Shown one piece after another: positions 26,225-34,532 of a DNA stretch of 64,000 bases; positions within the stretch are counted from its first letter, which is position 1, and the number at the start of each line of letters is the position of its first letter. The stretch lies in the NCBI GenBank assembly GCA_965227095.1, contig CBDDFL010000001.1, positions 2,666,001 through 2,730,000 of the forward strand, given 5' to 3'. Position numbers and translations under genes: made by a program. The notes under the pieces are model-generated. The model was not told the DNA's origin, made no database searches, and worked only from the letters and a program-made list of their open reading frames with translations. The DNA comes from JANQMY01 sp965227095 (GTDB lineage: Bacteria > Pseudomonadota > Alphaproteobacteria > JANQMY01).

Positions 26225-26560
26225 TTAGGCGGTTCTTCCCTTGTGGTGGTCTGACCGTTCCACCAACCAAACTTCGTGTTGCTCAAATTGACCGCCGTGG
26301 ATCTCACACGCATATGCGGAAAGCTGTCCGATATCGGTGGCGTACTTTTCTTTTTGCGGAGAAGGGGGTTCGACAATTTGTACAGGACCAATCAGGTGGT
26401 AAACCAATTCAGCGATTCCGCTGGGCACCAACTGCTTAAGTTGCTGCAGGTTTTTTGCTTCCATATGAAGGCCTGGCAACGCGTCGCTGACAACGTGATA
26501 CACATTGTCCCGATCCCGAAAATAGTGGGTATCGATTACGCTCGGTATGTCGTATGGCAT
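26225..26560 (-). CDS. Hypothetical protein with HicB/DUF1902-like segment
   Basis: A 111-residue frame from the ATG at 26560, preceded by GAGG; the frame is open 42 codons more. Residues 15-50 (DNVYHVVSDALPGLHMEAKN, then LKQLVPSGIAELV) resemble the beta-beta-alpha unit of HicB/DUF1902 proteins, where DxPGL and a following helix are typical. No HicA-like toxin is adjacent, so a toxin-antitoxin role is not supported. Low certainty of function, moderate certainty that it is coding. Confidence 0.45.
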   Translation of the reverse strand: MPYDIPSVIDTHYFRDRDNVYHVVSDALPGLHMEAKNLQQLKQLVPSGIAELVYHLIGPVQIVEPPSPQKEKYATDIGQLSAYACEIHGGQFEQHEVWLVERSDHHKGRTA

Positions 26561-26995
26561 TTGCTCAGGGTCCTCATTACGCGCAACACATTCCCCTTCT
26601 GGACCAAAATTCCCCAAGGTAATACTGGTCGGAACCAGCTCTGTTGGCAAGGCTCCGCTTCTTCTTGATGCGTGATGTTCTACCATGCGGCAATGAAGGA
26701 AAGTTAAAGACGTAAGATTTTCCTAATACCAACATAGAGTTGCACCTGTCAATATGTATGTGAAAAGGCGATTCACCCCACAGAATACTATATTTAGAGC
26801 TTATTTTCTGGCGGCGCACAACATAGTGTGCTGATGATTGGCCTATCTGTCGCCTGTGCCGACAAGCTGTGGAGAAATACAGCAATCGGGGACATTCTGT
26901 GACACTTTTCGATCAACAGCTGTCATGCTTATATATAGTATGAGCTTATATTTTTTCAAGGTAATCAATCAAACTCGAAACAAAATTTTATAGCC
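26561..26995. other. AT-rich intergenic region
   Basis: Between the HicB-like frame and the plus-strand methyltransferase I see no gene and no clear terminator. The stretch 26925-26960 is strongly AT-rich (CTTATATATAGTATGAGC) and is the likely promoter area for the methyltransferase. Confidence 0.35.
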
Positions 26996-27628
26996 ATGCC
27001 GCCATCAGCCACCTTCTGGGACAAAATCGCGGAAAAATACGCCAAACAGCCAATATCCGACGAAGCGGCCTATCAGAAGAAACTGGAGGTCACACGGGGC
27101 TATTTCACCCCTGATATGGAGGTGGTGGAACTCGGCTGTGGCACCGGATCCACCGCCATCGCACATGCCCCCTTTGTGAAGCACATCCGAGCGACGGACA
27201 TTTCCGAAAACATGCTTGCCATCGGTAAACGCAAAGCCGACGCCGCGGGTGTTTTAAACATCAGCTTTGAAAGGGCGACGGTTGAAAACATCAACTTGGC
27301 CGACAGTTCCATCGATATGATCATGACCCACAGCCTGCTTCACCTTCTGGAAGACAAAGAGGCCGCCATCAAGAAGATCTTTAAAGCTCTGAAACCGGGC
27401 GGCGTCTTTGTCAGCAGCACCGTCTGCCTGCGAGACCGCATGTGGTTTATGGCGCCATTGTTGCCGGTGATGCGACTTGTCGGTTTTGCCCCGCTGGTGA
27501 AGGTTTTCGGTGCCGATCATCTTGTTCGTTCAATTGAGGCGGCGGGCTTCACGATCGACCACCGATGGCAACCACCAAAAGCACCCAGTGTTTTTGTCGT
27601 CGCTCTTAAACCAAAGAACGCGATATAA
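26996..27628 (+). CDS. Class I SAM-dependent methyltransferase (Methyltransf_11/UbiE-like)
   Basis: A 210-residue methyltransferase with motif I VVELGCGTGSTAIAHA at residues ~41-56, the strand-2 acidic residue in RATDISENMLAIGKRKA, and the post-I segment DSSIDMIMTHSLLHLL. LKPGGVFVSSTVCLRD is the usual loop after motif III. The C-terminal part (FSIEAAGFTI-like SIEAAGFTIDHRW) is also as in the family. Substrate unknown; monocistronic by position, with a hairpin 20 bp behind the stop. Confidence 0.88.
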   Translation: MPPSATFWDKIAEKYAKQPISDEAAYQKKLEVTRGYFTPDMEVVELGCGTGSTAIAHAPFVKHIRATDISENMLAIGKRKADAAGVLNISFERATVENINLADSSIDMIMTHSLLHLLEDKEAAIKKIFKALKPGGVFVSSTVCLRDRMWFMAPLLPVMRLVGFAPLVKVFGADHLVRSIEAAGFTIDHRWQPPKAPSVFVVALKPKNAI

Positions 27629-27648
27629 GCATTTGACACAAAAGAATT

Positions 27649-27679
27649 TTTCGCGGATTTAGCTATGACGTCCGCGAAA
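27649..27679. terminator. Nine-pair hairpin after methyltransferase (possible terminator)
   Basis: TTTCGCGGA (27649-27657) and TCCGCGAAA (27671-27679) form a perfect nine-pair stem with a 13-base loop, 20 bp after the stop. There is no T-tract after the right arm, so it is a weak terminator or a transcript-stabilising hairpin. Confidence 0.4.
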
Positions 27680-27784
27680 CGGTATCGTTGATAAAACGAG
27701 CAGGCCTAAGAAACGATCTAGCTTTAACAATTACGACCAAGTAGCTATAAAGCCTAACTGTTTTCAAGACTCATTCTAGCTTCC

Positions 27785-29203
27785 ATGCGCTACTGGCAAA
27801 ACATCGAGGCGGCGGTTCAAAACCGCTTCGCTCACATCGTCATTTCGTTGATCGCAGTTTTTGTCATCGTCGCCATCCCCTACATCTTCATTGTCGACGG
27901 ACATGATAATGGCGCCGAGCCGCAGATCATCGGGCAGGCTATTGCTGCCGGGCACGGGTTCAGTTATCCGGCGAAAGAGGCCTGGCTCTGCACGCAATTG
28001 TGTCAAGACGCTGCGGCCGACGGCGACTATGCCATCAGCGCCTGGGCTGACCCAGTTTACCCCTATTTGATGGCGGGGCTCTTGTCGGCCGTCGGCGAAA
28101 CGGCCATGCAAAAAACCCTTCGTGTGTTGGGCGTTTTTGCGTTCGCCGGCACGTTGTTTCTCGTGGCGCTGATGGGCCGCCGCCTGGCCGGACCCTGGGC
28201 GGGGTTGGCGTCTTTGTTGTTTCTTTTATTGGTGACGCGCAACTACGCAACCGCGGTTAACCCGGCTGCACTCTCCGCCTTCTTGGTCGCCCTCGCCGCA
28301 TACATTCTGATCTGGCGCGGAGACACCCAAACGACAAAATCGTCGGCGGCCTTAGGTGGCCTATTGGGGTTGAATGTTCTGACCTGGTCGAGCGGGTTGG
28401 TCTTCATCCCAACCATCGGGCTCTACTTGCTGGTCAAAGATCGTTTCTCTCGAAAAGCCGCCGCGAATGTTGCGATACTCGTTCTTACGTCCGCCGCGCT
28501 TGTCACGCCGTGGTCCATTCGAAATTACCTTGTTTTCGACGAACTTGTGCCGGTTCGCAATGGGGCGGGTTACATCGCGTGGATCGGCACGGTCGGGGCG
28601 GTGGGTACGTTCGCACCTGAACGGGTGGGCGTCGATACGCCCGTGCCGTGGCGCGCGGATGGGCCTTTCGACGCCGTCAGTACCTATTCTTTCGAAAGAG
28701 GGGATGCTTTACGCCAAGAGTTGGAAGAGTGGCAAAAACAAATTTTGGACGAAAAAGTTGGTGCCGCGTCTGCGTCGTTTAACGAAGCCCAACGTGACAA
28801 ATGGTATATGAAAGAGGCCGTGATCTTTTCGTTCCAAAATCCCGGAACGGCCATCACGCTTGCCGCAGTTAAACTGCATACATTTGTGACACTCGTCGAT
28901 ATGCCGGTGGCGTCCTTGTGGCCCCTGGCCTTAGCGCTTTCGATCGCGACTTATGTCGGAACCGCCGGTGCGTTCCTCTTTGTGAAACAGCGGCCGGCCC
29001 TCATAGTTCCAATCTTGTTAACCTGTGCGTTCGCCTTACCGTTTGCGTTTATGAGCCCGTTTTTTTACCGCTATCGCCAGCCGGTGGAACCGGCCATCGC
29101 CCTTCTGGTGGGTGTCTCGTTCGTGATGGCGATCGCCTGGTTTTGGAACAGCACCTATGGTCAGGCGCTTAGGGCAAGGCTGAGCCGCTCTCTAACGTCT
29201 TGA
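27785..29203 (+). CDS. GT39-like integral membrane glycosyltransferase (ArnT/PMT fold)
   Basis: A 472-residue protein with roughly eleven membrane segments and the layout of GT-C enzymes: after the first helix a periplasmic loop DGHDNGAEPQIIGQAIAAG takes the place of the catalytic acidic loop, followed by WADPVYPYLMAGLLSAVG. The C-terminus has FMSPFFYRYRQPVEPAIALL, as in dolichyl-phosphate-mannose and undecaprenyl-sugar transferases where an Arg/Tyr pair precedes the last helices. The enzymes use polyprenyl-phosphate sugars in the periplasm. Acceptor unknown. It ends 12 bp from the convergent delta-60 gene. Confidence 0.7.
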   Translation: MRYWQNIEAAVQNRFAHIVISLIAVFVIVAIPYIFIVDGHDNGAEPQIIGQAIAAGHGFSYPAKEAWLCTQLCQDAAADGDYAISAWADPVYPYLMAGLLSAVGETAMQKTLRVLGVFAFAGTLFLVALMGRRLAGPWAGLASLLFLLLVTRNYATAVNPAALSAFLVALAAYILIWRGDTQTTKSSAALGGLLGLNVLTWSSGLVFIPTIGLYLLVKDRFSRKAAANVAILVLTSAALVTPWSIRNYLVFDELVPVRNGAGYIAWIGTVGAVGTFAPERVGVDTPVPWRADGPFDAVSTYSFERGDALRQELEEWQKQILDEKVGAASASFNEAQRDKWYMKEAVIFSFQNPGTAITLAAVKLHTFVTLVDMPVASLWPLALALSIATYVGTAGAFLFVKQRPALIVPILLTCAFALPFAFMSPFFYRYRQPVEPAIALLVGVSFVMAIAWFWNSTYGQALRARLSRSLTS

Positions 29204-29215
29204 GGCAGCGACGGA

Positions 29216-30628
29216 TCACGGGCAAGTTCGACCAGGCAACGACGCACTGCCGAAAAGGTAGATAGCGCCAGGCCTTTCTAGGCCTACTTTGCTAACGGCG
29301 TTTGGCAAGGTGATGGTTTGACCGGGGTTAAACTTGTCACTGAATTTTGTTTCTTCATACAAACCGTTGTTTCCAAAATTCGTTTTCAGCCGTCCCTCAT
29401 CGTCGACATTCGTACGTTCTAAGGTGATCTTGATTGCTGCAATGCCTTTGCCTGGCCGCCAGCCACCAATAATCAAATCTAGGTCCGGCGCTTGTAGTGC
29501 GTATTCGGCAACCATTTCGAACGTATCGGATGGCGCGAGAATTCGGCGACCATTACCAGCAAAGTCGGTATCTTTTCCATCGTTGGTGAACTTGTAAATT
29601 CCATAACGCTGTGGTCGTAGATCCGAAGAATTCTTTTTGAAGCCAGCAAGTACAACCATACCACCAGATTGGCGCAGAGGGACCAAATCAATCATTATGC
29701 CGGGGCCGGTTGAAAACTTGCGCTCATATGTGCCTCCCGTCCCGAATGTGGGAACAGGATCAAGTGTTTCGATGTTGATAGCTCGGATACCAAAACTGCC
29801 CCCTAGGTTTTTTCGAAAACTTGGAACTTCATAAGCAATCGCCACAACATCGGGCGACCCCAAAACCGGCTCCATATCAAAAAGTCTGGAGCCTTTAGGT
29901 ATGTTCAACGATTTGCTGCCGCTATTGCCGAAAGCCCGATCTCGATCACCAGTGGAAAGGATACCCGCAACTGTAACCGTTAGGTCATGGTGAGACAGGA
30001 ATACGCGAATTTCACCCCCTGCAGTTTCTGTTAGTCCGACAATATCATCATACTGAATGGGAATTCCGAAATCGATCCAATCAATCTCCACGGTGCCATC
30101 ATCGCCAAACGTCTCATCCAACTGACCATTGTTCTTCAATTTTCCAATGATGGCGACAGGCGCCCCATTTTGGTCTCGACTTAAGGCTGAGAAAATAAAC
30201 CCATTCTGTGTCGTATAAATATGGCGGCTCTGATATTCTTGCAGGCCCGCGTGAAAGATTGATAACTCAAAATCTTTACCCCCACGAAATCCAATATCTA
30301 CGGCACCCGTGTTGTTAACAAGTGCTAATGCGGATGTTGTGTAACTTCTATTAAAACCCTCAGTATACAGAAATAATGACTTGTTTTGATCGACTGTGTT
30401 GCCCGTTAACGTCGGCAAACAAAATGTTACCTCAGATAAGACGCGACCGTTACCATTCGCCCAATTAGAAATATTTGTTCCAAGATTGCTAATTTGTGCA
30501 GCGACCAACACAGTGAAGCTGGCTCCGCTTTTGGGAGTGCTGGTAGTGGGGGCGTCGGAAGCGTCTGCGACGGTAGAGTTTGTCAGGTAAGTCAGCGCTG
30601 CCAAAAATATGAAAAGAAATCTGATCAT
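29216..30628 (-). CDS. Secreted delta-60-repeat beta-propeller-like protein
   Basis: A 470-residue exported protein. The ATG at 30628 (after GGGGAAAA) gives a signal peptide MIRFLFIFLAALTYLTNSTVADA. The mature protein contains repeats of the delta-60 type (DUF5122): LKNNGQLDETFGDDGTVEI, LSTGDRDRAFGNSGSKSL, DPVPTFGTGGTYE, TNDGKDTDFAGNGRRIL and EGRLKTNFGNNGLYEE, about 60 residues apart. These repeats are thought to build a beta propeller. Role unknown; an extracellular or periplasmic binding protein is likely. Four to five blades are fewer than in long members of the family. Confidence 0.75.
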   Translation of the reverse strand: MIRFLFIFLAALTYLTNSTVADASDAPTTSTPKSGASFTVLVAAQISNLGTNISNWANGNGRVLSEVTFCLPTLTGNTVDQNKSLFLYTEGFNRSYTTSALALVNNTGAVDIGFRGGKDFELSIFHAGLQEYQSRHIYTTQNGFIFSALSRDQNGAPVAIIGKLKNNGQLDETFGDDGTVEIDWIDFGIPIQYDDIVGLTETAGGEIRVFLSHHDLTVTVAGILSTGDRDRAFGNSGSKSLNIPKGSRLFDMEPVLGSPDVVAIAYEVPSFRKNLGGSFGIRAINIETLDPVPTFGTGGTYERKFSTGPGIMIDLVPLRQSGGMVVLAGFKKNSSDLRPQRYGIYKFTNDGKDTDFAGNGRRILAPSDTFEMVAEYALQAPDLDLIIGGWRPGKGIAAIKITLERTNVDDEGRLKTNFGNNGLYEETKFSDKFNPGQTITLPNAVSKVGLERPGAIYLFGSASLPGRTCP

Positions 30629-30891
30629 AGCTTGTTTTCCCCAGTACAAGTTATGCGAAACATCAATGACAATAAGCTATTTTGACGAGCTCTCGCTGTC
30701 TAGGTAAAACAATCGCGTTCTGACATAAAGCCCGGTTTAAGCGCCCGCCTTTTGTCGTCGTTGTCCGTGCCGACGTCGCTGCAACTGGGTCTATTTGCAG
30801 CATGAAAAAATCAATTGGTAAGTGAACAGCACCTATGACCAGGCGCGTAGAACACGTCTTTTGAAGATAACGACACCCAGACTGCGCGCAA

Positions 30892-31650
30892 TCAGGTGTT
30901 GGCGGCGCGGACAGCCGTAGCGACCCAATGGGCGAGTCCGTCGCCGTATTTGTCGATATTGGCTTTGAAGCGCGCGTCGCTTTCCCACATAGAGGCAAGC
31001 TGGACGTGCCCTCTTTCATCCAGCGGATAGAACCAGCGGTCAATGTGCTGCCGATGCCGTTTGGCGATTGAGAGAGCCTCCGAGCTTGTGGGAGTGGCGC
31101 CCGACTGCATCAGTGCGGCGGCATCGGTCCAAATTCCGTCCAGTTCGAGCTTGATGGATCGCCACTCCGCCTCGCCATAGTTTTTCGTTCGCCGGGCGCT
31201 TTCTCTGAATGCGTCGGTGTCGCCCCATGTTTCGGCGGCTTCTTCTTCATAGTCGGCCGGGTCAAAACCGTCGAAAATTTGCTTGAGGTTTGTCATGCTC
31301 GTTGGGGCTTTCGTCGCAAGTATTTGAAGGGCGGCATTGATCGACGCAATCATGCGATGGGTGTCGGACAGGCGTTCCAACAGTTTTTGCCGCTGTTCTT
31401 TGAGCGCGGTTTGGGGGTCAAATTCCGGCGCGTCCAAAATCTTGCCGATTTCCTCGAGCGGTAACCCAAACGACCGATGGATCAAGATCTGCTGTAGACG
31501 GAGCATGTCTTGCTCCGAATACCGGCGGTACCCGTTCCTGGACCGTTCCGGAACCAGAAGGCCGATGTCGTCATAATGGTGTAAGGTGCGCACCGAAAGG
31601 TGGGTGATCCGCGCCACCTCTTTGACGGTGTATGTGCGTGTTGTGCTCAT
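30892..31650 (-). CDS. MerR family regulator with TipAS domain
   Basis: A 252-residue transcription factor. Residues 6-75 form a MerR winged helix (YTVKEVARITHLSVRTLHHYDDIGLL, shown in parts: YTVKEVARITHLSVRTLHHY then ERSRNGYRRYSEQDMLRL), followed by the dimerising helix with ALKEQRQKLLERL. The C-terminal ~110 residues have the TipAS pattern (YEEEAAETWGDTDAFRESA, WFYPLDERGHVQLASMWESD), a globin-like domain that in TipA binds thiopeptide antibiotics. The TipAS cysteine that captures thiostrepton is not present, so a different ligand is likely. No target gene is obvious beside it. Confidence 0.92.
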   Translation of the reverse strand: MSTTRTYTVKEVARITHLSVRTLHHYDDIGLLVPERSRNGYRRYSEQDMLRLQQILIHRSFGLPLEEIGKILDAPEFDPQTALKEQRQKLLERLSDTHRMIASINAALQILATKAPTSMTNLKQIFDGFDPADYEEEAAETWGDTDAFRESARRTKNYGEAEWRSIKLELDGIWTDAAALMQSGATPTSSEALSIAKRHRQHIDRWFYPLDERGHVQLASMWESDARFKANIDKYGDGLAHWVATAVRAANT

Positions 31651-31692
31651 GACACTTGTGATGCACCCTCACGCCGCGTGAGAGTCAACACC

Positions 31693-31965
31693 TTATTTGT
31701 TGCGAACGAAATCGCTGGTCTTCTTCATCACGTGAGAGGTGCCATCCACAGTGATGTCATACATCCGGCCTAAAAAGTTGCGTCCGCGCCTAAATTGGTA
31801 CCGGACATAAAGGAACAAGACGAGGACGACGAACATCACGCCGAAATAGAAGAATTGTGCAGTGACGGCGCTGCCGATCATGCACCCCACCCATACCAAA
31901 ATGACAAGGGCTTGAAGCCAATTTGGCAATAGAAGAAGACCAAAGAATGTTGATATGCGCCACAT
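31693..31965 (-). CDS. Small membrane protein, unknown
   Basis: A 90-residue protein with two hydrophobic segments (about residues 5-25 and 30-53) and a basic tail YVRYQFRRGRNFLGRMYD. The ATG at 31965 has only a weak AGG before it; a GTG 21 codons farther up is possible. It lies 42 bp behind the MerR gene end in the opposite reading order (same strand, upstream of it), so it may share its transcript. Unknown function. Confidence 0.45.
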   Translation of the reverse strand: MWRISTFFGLLLLPNWLQALVILVWVGCMIGSAVTAQFFYFGVMFVVLVLFLYVRYQFRRGRNFLGRMYDITVDGTSHVMKKTSDFVRNK

Positions 31966-32244
31966 CCTAAAATTGTACGACAGGACGTGGCCGTTTGAAT
32001 AGTCCCGTGACAGAACCAAACGGATCACTGAGATTACGTCTCTCCCGATTGAGCATTTTTGTAGGTGTTTTCACTCAGAAAGCGTAAAATGCAGTTTGTT
32101 AGAGAACCGGCTCTAACGGCCAGTCGCCCCTCGGCGGGGGTGTTTTGGAAGAATTTGGATGAACCCCATGCGCCCAAGGTTTGACGGGCATGGGCCGAGA
32201 AAAAATAACAGGCGGAAGTGCCGACGAAGGACAGGATTGCTGCC

Positions 32245-33111
32245 ATGATTGAGGCGCTGGATCACATCATCATTGCCGTTAAGGATATTGAGGCGGCGGA
32301 AAAATCATATGAAGCGCTGTTGGGCCGAACCGCGTCGTGGGAAGGCGGTCACCCGGACTATGGCACCAAGAATGTGCTGTTCCGCCTGGACAACACCTAT
32401 TTGGAACTGCTGGCGCCCGATGGCGACAGCGATTTTGCCAAACTGCTGCGTAACAAAATCGAAGAAGGCGGTGAAGGGCCCATGGGGTTGGCATTCGGCA
32501 CGAAGGACGCCGACCAAACCGTGGAAGTCCTGGAAGCGGCGGGGCTGCATCCGCAAACACCGGCGGCGGGATCAGGGGTCGACCGGCGCAGCGGTGCCAC
32601 GCGTCAATGGCGTAATGTGATGCTGCCCGGCCATCGCGTGGGTGGACTGTTTATGTTCGCAATCGAACATGAAAGCGATCCGGATACGCTGCCTTTGGTG
32701 CCCCCTCATGATACCGGCGGAGGCGCTGTCCATGCCGTGGATCATGTTGTGATCCAAACTCAAGATCCCGAAGCCGCAAAGTCTTTATACGGAGAAGAAG
32801 GCTTGGGCCTGCGCCTCGCTCTGGACCAGACCGTGGAAAAATGGGGTGGGCGCATGCTGTTTTTCCGCGTCGGCGGGCTTACCGTCGAAGTGGTCGGAAA
32901 AACCACGTCCGGCGAGGTTCACGACAAACCCACCCACAGTTTTTGGGGTATTGCATACAAAGTCGAAGACATTGACGCAGCCCATGACCGCCTGAAAGCC
33001 TCGGGTGTCGATGTGTCGGAAGTTCGCGCCGGCCGCAAGGACGGGACCAAAGTAGCCACAGTTAAAAGCCATGTACACGGCGTGCCTACCTTGCTGATAG
33101 GCCCGGCTTAA
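32245..33111 (+). CDS. VOC family protein (glyoxalase-like, two domains)
   Basis: A 288-residue protein with two vicinal-oxygen-chelate halves: the first begins ALDHIIIAVKDIEAAEKSYE and has metal-site candidates His7 and Glu in YLELLAPDG; the second begins VDHVVIQTQDPEAAKSLYG and contains VGGLTVEVVGK and the SFWGIAYKVEDIDAAHDRL segment typical of VOC repeats. Such proteins include dioxygenases, lyases and binding proteins; which one this is cannot be told. The ATG at 32245 is used; a GTG nine codons upstream is possible. It converges on the T1SS adaptor gene 44 bp away. Confidence 0.85.
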   Translation: MIEALDHIIIAVKDIEAAEKSYEALLGRTASWEGGHPDYGTKNVLFRLDNTYLELLAPDGDSDFAKLLRNKIEEGGEGPMGLAFGTKDADQTVEVLEAAGLHPQTPAAGSGVDRRSGATRQWRNVMLPGHRVGGLFMFAIEHESDPDTLPLVPPHDTGGGAVHAVDHVVIQTQDPEAAKSLYGEEGLGLRLALDQTVEKWGGRMLFFRVGGLTVEVVGKTTSGEVHDKPTHSFWGIAYKVEDIDAAHDRLKASGVDVSEVRAGRKDGTKVATVKSHVHGVPTLLIGPA

Positions 33112-33155
33112 AAACAGAGAGGGAGAGAAAGTGAAAGGAGAGCTTGCCGCCTGAT

Positions 33156-34532
33156 CTACTTCTCACTAAACGACTGAGAAAAGCCGCGATAGACCGGCTT
33201 CAGAAGATAATCGAGGATCGATTTCTCGCCGGTGATGATATTGGCTTGCACTGTCATGCCGGGCAACAATTTGTTGCGATCCGGATTGTCGCCCACATAG
33301 TTCTTTTCCAGAGCGACAACCGCGCGGTAATAGAGATCGCCCTGATCGGTCTGGAAGGTGGAAGCGGACACACGTTCCAGCGTGCCGGGAATGCTGCCGA
33401 AGGTGGCGAAGTCGAAAGCGTTGAGACGAACGTCTACTTTTTGGCCGATATAGACCTGACCCACAAATTGTGTCGGCAATTCGGCTTCGACGATCAATTC
33501 TTCGCCCGTCGGCACGATTTCCATCAATGTTTGTCCGGGCTGAACGACCGCGTTGATCGCGTTGATCTCCAGGCCTTTGACGACGCCTGCGATAGGAGCC
33601 CGAATATCACTGCGTTCGGCACGGGCTTCGGCACGTTTCACCGATTCCCGGGTTTCGGCCAGTTCACCGGAAAGGTCCCCGATCTGAGCGAGAATGTCTG
33701 TGCGCGTCTTATTCTGAAACTCAACAATGCGAGTTTCGGCTTCGATGACACTTTCATTGGCACCCGCGAGCTGATCTTGGGTTTCCTTAATGTCCACGGC
33801 GGCTTGGGCGTGTTGCCGTTGGATGTCCAACAGGGCCAAACGGGTGGTAAGGCCATCGTCAAAAAGTTTTTGGCGGGTTGCCAATTCCTCTTTGAGCAGG
33901 CGTTCGTCTTCCCGCAGCGCCTCCAAACGGTTCTTCAGGCGGCGTTGGTCGGCGATTTGTTGTTCCAATTGCGCATCAAAGACGGCTTTTTGGCTGGCGG
34001 TGTTTTTAACCTGGGTCTTGTGAAGCGCCGTCTGGTCCAGCTTCATGGAATAGTACCCGTCCACAGTGCCGTCGAAATCCGGCGACCGTTGCTCGATCAA
34101 AGCGCGGTTGCGTTCCAGCTCCAGCATGTTTTTGGCCGCGCGCACCCTCAATTGCTCGAGTTCCGCTTGAACATCGACCGGCGACAATTGCACCAACTGA
34201 TCGCCTTGCTGAACCACATCGCCGTCGCGTACATGAATTTCTTGAACGATCCCACCTTCAAGGTGTTGGACGGCCTGTATCGATCCGACAGGTACTACTT
34301 GTCCCGTAGCCGACGCCACTTGGTCAACCTGCGTCACGCCCGCCCAGATCAATGCCAAGAACACGATGCCGCACATCACAAAACTTGTTGTGCTCAAGAT
34401 ATGAGGCGGTTCGGATTCCTCGAGTTCAATAGATTGAACCAAAAAACGCGATTGCGTGGCCTGCTGCGCCGTCAAATCCTTCGCGTCTTTGAACTTCTGC
34501 AACATCGCGGGTGTTTTTTCACCTTTACTCAT
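33156..34532 (-). CDS. Type I secretion periplasmic adaptor subunit (HlyD family)
   Basis: The 458-residue membrane fusion protein links the inner-membrane ABC exporter to a TolC-type outer-membrane channel. It has one membrane segment (about residues 48-68), a lipoyl half VASATGQVVPVGSIQ with VQHLEGGIVQEIHVRDGDVV, a long coiled-coil hairpin rich in Glu/Arg/Gln (about residues 110-290), the second lipoyl half SDIRAPIAGVVKGL, and the closing signature LPGMTVQANIITGEKSILDYL. Its start overlaps the stop of the upstream permease-ATPase by four bases (ATGA). No TolC gene lies in the window. Confidence 0.95.
   Translation of the reverse strand: MSKGEKTPAMLQKFKDAKDLTAQQATQSRFLVQSIELEESEPPHILSTTSFVMCGIVFLALIWAGVTQVDQVASATGQVVPVGSIQAVQHLEGGIVQEIHVRDGDVVQQGDQLVQLSPVDVQAELEQLRVRAAKNMLELERNRALIEQRSPDFDGTVDGYYSMKLDQTALHKTQVKNTASQKAVFDAQLEQQIADQRRLKNRLEALREDERLLKEELATRQKLFDDGLTTRLALLDIQRQHAQAAVDIKETQDQLAGANESVIEAETRIVEFQNKTRTDILAQIGDLSGELAETRESVKRAEARAERSDIRAPIAGVVKGLEINAINAVVQPGQTLMEIVPTGEELIVEAELPTQFVGQVYIGQKVDVRLNAFDFATFGSIPGTLERVSASTFQTDQGDLYYRAVVALEKNYVGDNPDRNKLLPGMTVQANIITGEKSILDYLLKPVYRGFSQSFSEK

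Noticed and set aside
26225..26560. HicAB toxin-antitoxin module
   Set aside because: Only a HicB-like segment is visible; no HicA-like double-stranded RNA-binding toxin frame is adjacent.
30892..31650. Thiopeptide resistance by TipA
   Set aside because: The cysteine that captures thiostrepton in TipAS is not seen, and no thiopeptide genes are near.
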